Below, in pieces: positions 13,158 to 15,079 of a stretch of 15,079 bases of DNA (position 1 is its first letter; each line of letters opens with the position of its first letter). Source of the stretch: an uncultured Flavobacteriales bacterium (GTDB lineage Bacteria > Bacteroidota > Bacteroidia > Flavobacteriales_E > Vicingaceae); assembly GCA_913059105.1 (NCBI GenBank), contig CAJXRL010000035.1:1-15079 (forward strand). The letters are read 5' to 3'. The position numbers and the translations under genes are program-made. Below the pieces are notes generated by a model, which saw only the letters and a list, made by a program, of their open reading frames with translations, ran no database searches and was not told the DNA's origin.

Positions 13158-15030
13158 ATGAAGAAATCATTACTTATTCTTGTTTTAAGTTTATTGAGTT
13201 TGCTAAGCGTTCAGGCCCAAATCTGCCAGGCAGGTTTTAATTATAGTAGCACAGGATTATCTGTTCAATTCCAAGACTCTTCTTTTAATTCTCCCATCTT
13301 TTCAATAAATCACAATTGGGATTTTGGTGATGGAAGTTTCTCCACTTCATTAAATCCAATTCATACGTACAATAGAAGCGGAGTTTATTCGGTATGCCTT
13401 ACTATTAGTGATTCTCTCTGCACCGATAGTATTTGCTACAACGTTGTTGTTCAGAATAATCAACCTAGTTGTTTCTCAAATTTTTATTCCGTTAGCAACG
13501 GTTTATCTGTTCAGTTTTTCGATTCCTCGTTTGCAACCAATCAAATAAATTATTACTGGTCATTCGGCGACGGAATGAACAGCAATAATCAAAATCCTTT
13601 GCATACTTATGCTCAAAGTGGAAACTATATTGTTAGCTTGAGCATATATGATTCTATAAGTAATTGCACTGCTCAGTCATTTGATACCATCTCCATTCAA
13701 CCAAACGTGCAATGCGTAGCTAACTTTTCTTATCGAATAAATAATGATAGCATATTTATTCAAAATTTAGCTGACTCATTGCTACTTACCACCTACAATT
13801 TTGGAGATAGTACCATTTCCAACCAGAGTGATCCAGTTCATGTTTATGCCCAAAGTGGAACTTATATAGTTTGCCAAACCGTAACGGATTCTATCAATAA
13901 CTGCTCTTCAATTTTCTGTGACACAGTGCAGATCAATATTACATTGCCATGCCGTGCAGATTACTCTTATAACGTTAACAATCGAACAGTAGATATTACA
14001 AATCGAGCAAGTAATTATAATTCTTTGTTGTACAACTTTGGTGATGGATTTATTACATCAACACCAAACCCTACTCATGTATATGCAAGTAACGGAACTT
14101 ACCTTATTTGCCAAATCGTTTCAAATGGTCTTTGCTCCGATTTTAAATGTGATACAGTTGTCATCAACGCTTGCCAAGCCGGTTTTAATTATCGAAGCAC
14201 TCAAAATCAAGTAGACTTCTTTAATCAAGCAGTAAACTTTACAAGCATTCTTTATGAATTTGGAGATGGAGATAGCAGCACCATAGATAATCCTTCCCAC
14301 AACTACTTAACTTCTGGAACGTATACCGTACGTCAAACCGTAAGCAATCAAAACAATTGCACCTCTATTTTTACCGATACGGTTACGATTAATATTCCTC
14401 CGCCTTGCGTTGCTGATTTTAATTACAACACTTTTGGAGATACTACAGAATTTGTGACAACCGCCATAAATTATACCCGACTGATTTATTATTTTGGAGA
14501 TGGAGATAGTTCCCTTCAATCCAATCCTAAATACATTTACACAAACAGTGGATCATACTCCGTTACGTTAATAGTATTCAACGATAGCACAAACTGCACA
14601 GATAGCACAACCAAATCTATAGCGGTGACTGTATCGCAATCTTGTGTGGCAAAATTTCAAATTGCTATTGACACCAACCAAAGAAATATCCTATTTCTTG
14701 TAAACATATCATCCTCTGATAATACTCACGAATACTATTGGGACTTTGGAGATGGCAACAGTTCCACTAATCGACTTCCGACTCATCAATATGCTCAAAA
14801 TAGAGCATACAATATTTGCTTAACAGTTTATGATACTGTTCAAAATTGCACTTCTACTTATTGCGATTCTGTCGGCTTAGACTCTAACGGAAATATCCTT
14901 AAGTCTGCAGGTTTCAACTTAAGGGTGTTGAATGGTAGCTTTATTGGCATAGAAGAACAAGAGTCTTTTGAACATGCAGTTTCCGTTTACCCTAACCCTT
15001 TCAACTCTCAATTCACGATTGAGATAGACG
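13158..15030 (+). CDS. Secreted protein with at least seven PKD repeats, cut at the contig end
   Basis: The frame is open from ATG 13158 to the last genomic base (15030), giving 624 codons without a stop; the 3' end is missing. A Sec signal peptide (MKKSLLILVLS, cleavage near VQA-Q at 21) is followed by seven PKD units that start at Cys 23, 105, 186, 265, 339, 417 and 496. The cores are WDFGDG, WSFGDG, YNFGDS, YNFGDG, YEFGDG, YYFGDG and WDFGDG. Most units open with CxAxF/Y and end near NC.S..CD. The last unit and its tail (STYCDSVGLDSNGN) closely match the end of the previous protein, which shows common origin. A T9SS sorting domain begins with VYPNPF (YPNP 611-614), of which only about 16 residues remain. 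By comparison with its paralog, some 70 residues are lost. Likely exported to the surface; function unknown, perhaps adhesion. Confidence 0.88.
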
Positions 15031-15079
15031 CTGTCTCTTATACACATCTCCGAGCCCACGAGACAGGCAGAAATCTCGT
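15031..15079 (+). other. Illumina Nextera adapter read-through (not genomic)
   Basis: The last 49 bases match the Nextera transposase adapter as read through the end of a short insert: the 19-base mosaic end CTGTCTCTTATACACATCT (15031-15049), then CCGAGCCCACGAGAC (15050-15064), the 8-base index AGGCAGAA (15065-15072, the i7 index N703) and ATCTCGT (15073-15079), the start of the P7 sequence. It is untrimmed library sequence joined to a contig end and should not be translated. Confidence 0.97.

Noticed and set aside
14307..14519. Minus-strand open frame of 70 codons
   Set aside because: It is antisense to the second PKD gene, whose frame is continuous and clearly coding there.
13158..15030. 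Possible CRISPR-like or DNA-level tandem repeat because of the regular ~240-nt period
   Set aside because: The periodicity is in protein PKD units whose DNA has diverged; there are no short identical repeats with spacers.
15031..15049. Tn5/IS50-like 19-bp mosaic end that could be read as a mobile element boundary
   Set aside because: It continues into Nextera adapter, an index and P7 bases, which only a sequencing library contains.

Overview
The window is AT-rich DNA from a Bacteroidota (Flavobacteriia-like) genome. The evidence is three proteins with type IX secretion (T9SS) C-terminal sorting domains (YPNP motif), promoter boxes of the TAnnTTTG class, a long Bacteroidota-style amidophosphoribosyltransferase, and lipoproteins and gene content usual for that phylum. 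All genes but one are on the + strand. The last 49 bases (15031-15079) are not genomic: they match Illumina Nextera adapter read-through, so the real sequence ends at 15030, at a contig end.

Layout. (1) 2-2450: the 3' end of a T9SS-exported protein, then two tandem paralogous cupin/JmjC-fold proteins, each 8 nt after the previous stop, probably one operon. Both paralogs keep the 2-oxoglutarate-binding residues of the FIH-like family but have His-Asn-Ala where the iron-binding HxD should be. (2) 2431-3360: a minus-strand, membrane-anchored coiled-coil protein of unknown function. Its stop overlaps the end of the second cupin gene, and its promoter lies over the start of comF. (3) 3391-6149: comF-like phosphoribosyltransferase, free methionine-(R)-sulfoxide reductase (msrC) and an Ig-like-domain lipoprotein, tightly packed. 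(4) 6246-8144: a 632-residue PurF-like amidophosphoribosyltransferase, ended by a strong symmetrical hairpin. (5) 8253-9497: a two-gene arsenic operon (ArsR repressor and ArsM arsenite methyltransferase) with an operator-like sequence upstream. (6) 9654-11594: dxs, first enzyme of the MEP isoprenoid pathway, with its own promoter. (7) 11666-15030: two tandem secreted PKD-repeat proteins with four and at least seven repeats, separated by a terminator hairpin; the second is cut by the contig end.

Most of the window is ordinary housekeeping and cell-surface content. The most interesting biological signal is the tandem pair of FIH-like cupins that have both lost the metal-binding carboxylate, the change that distinguishes Fe/2-oxoglutarate halogenases from hydroxylases but which may equally mark inactive enzymes. 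No RNA genes, CRISPR arrays or mobile elements were seen. No gene-free stretch exceeds 300 bases; the longest is about 156 bases, in front of dxs.
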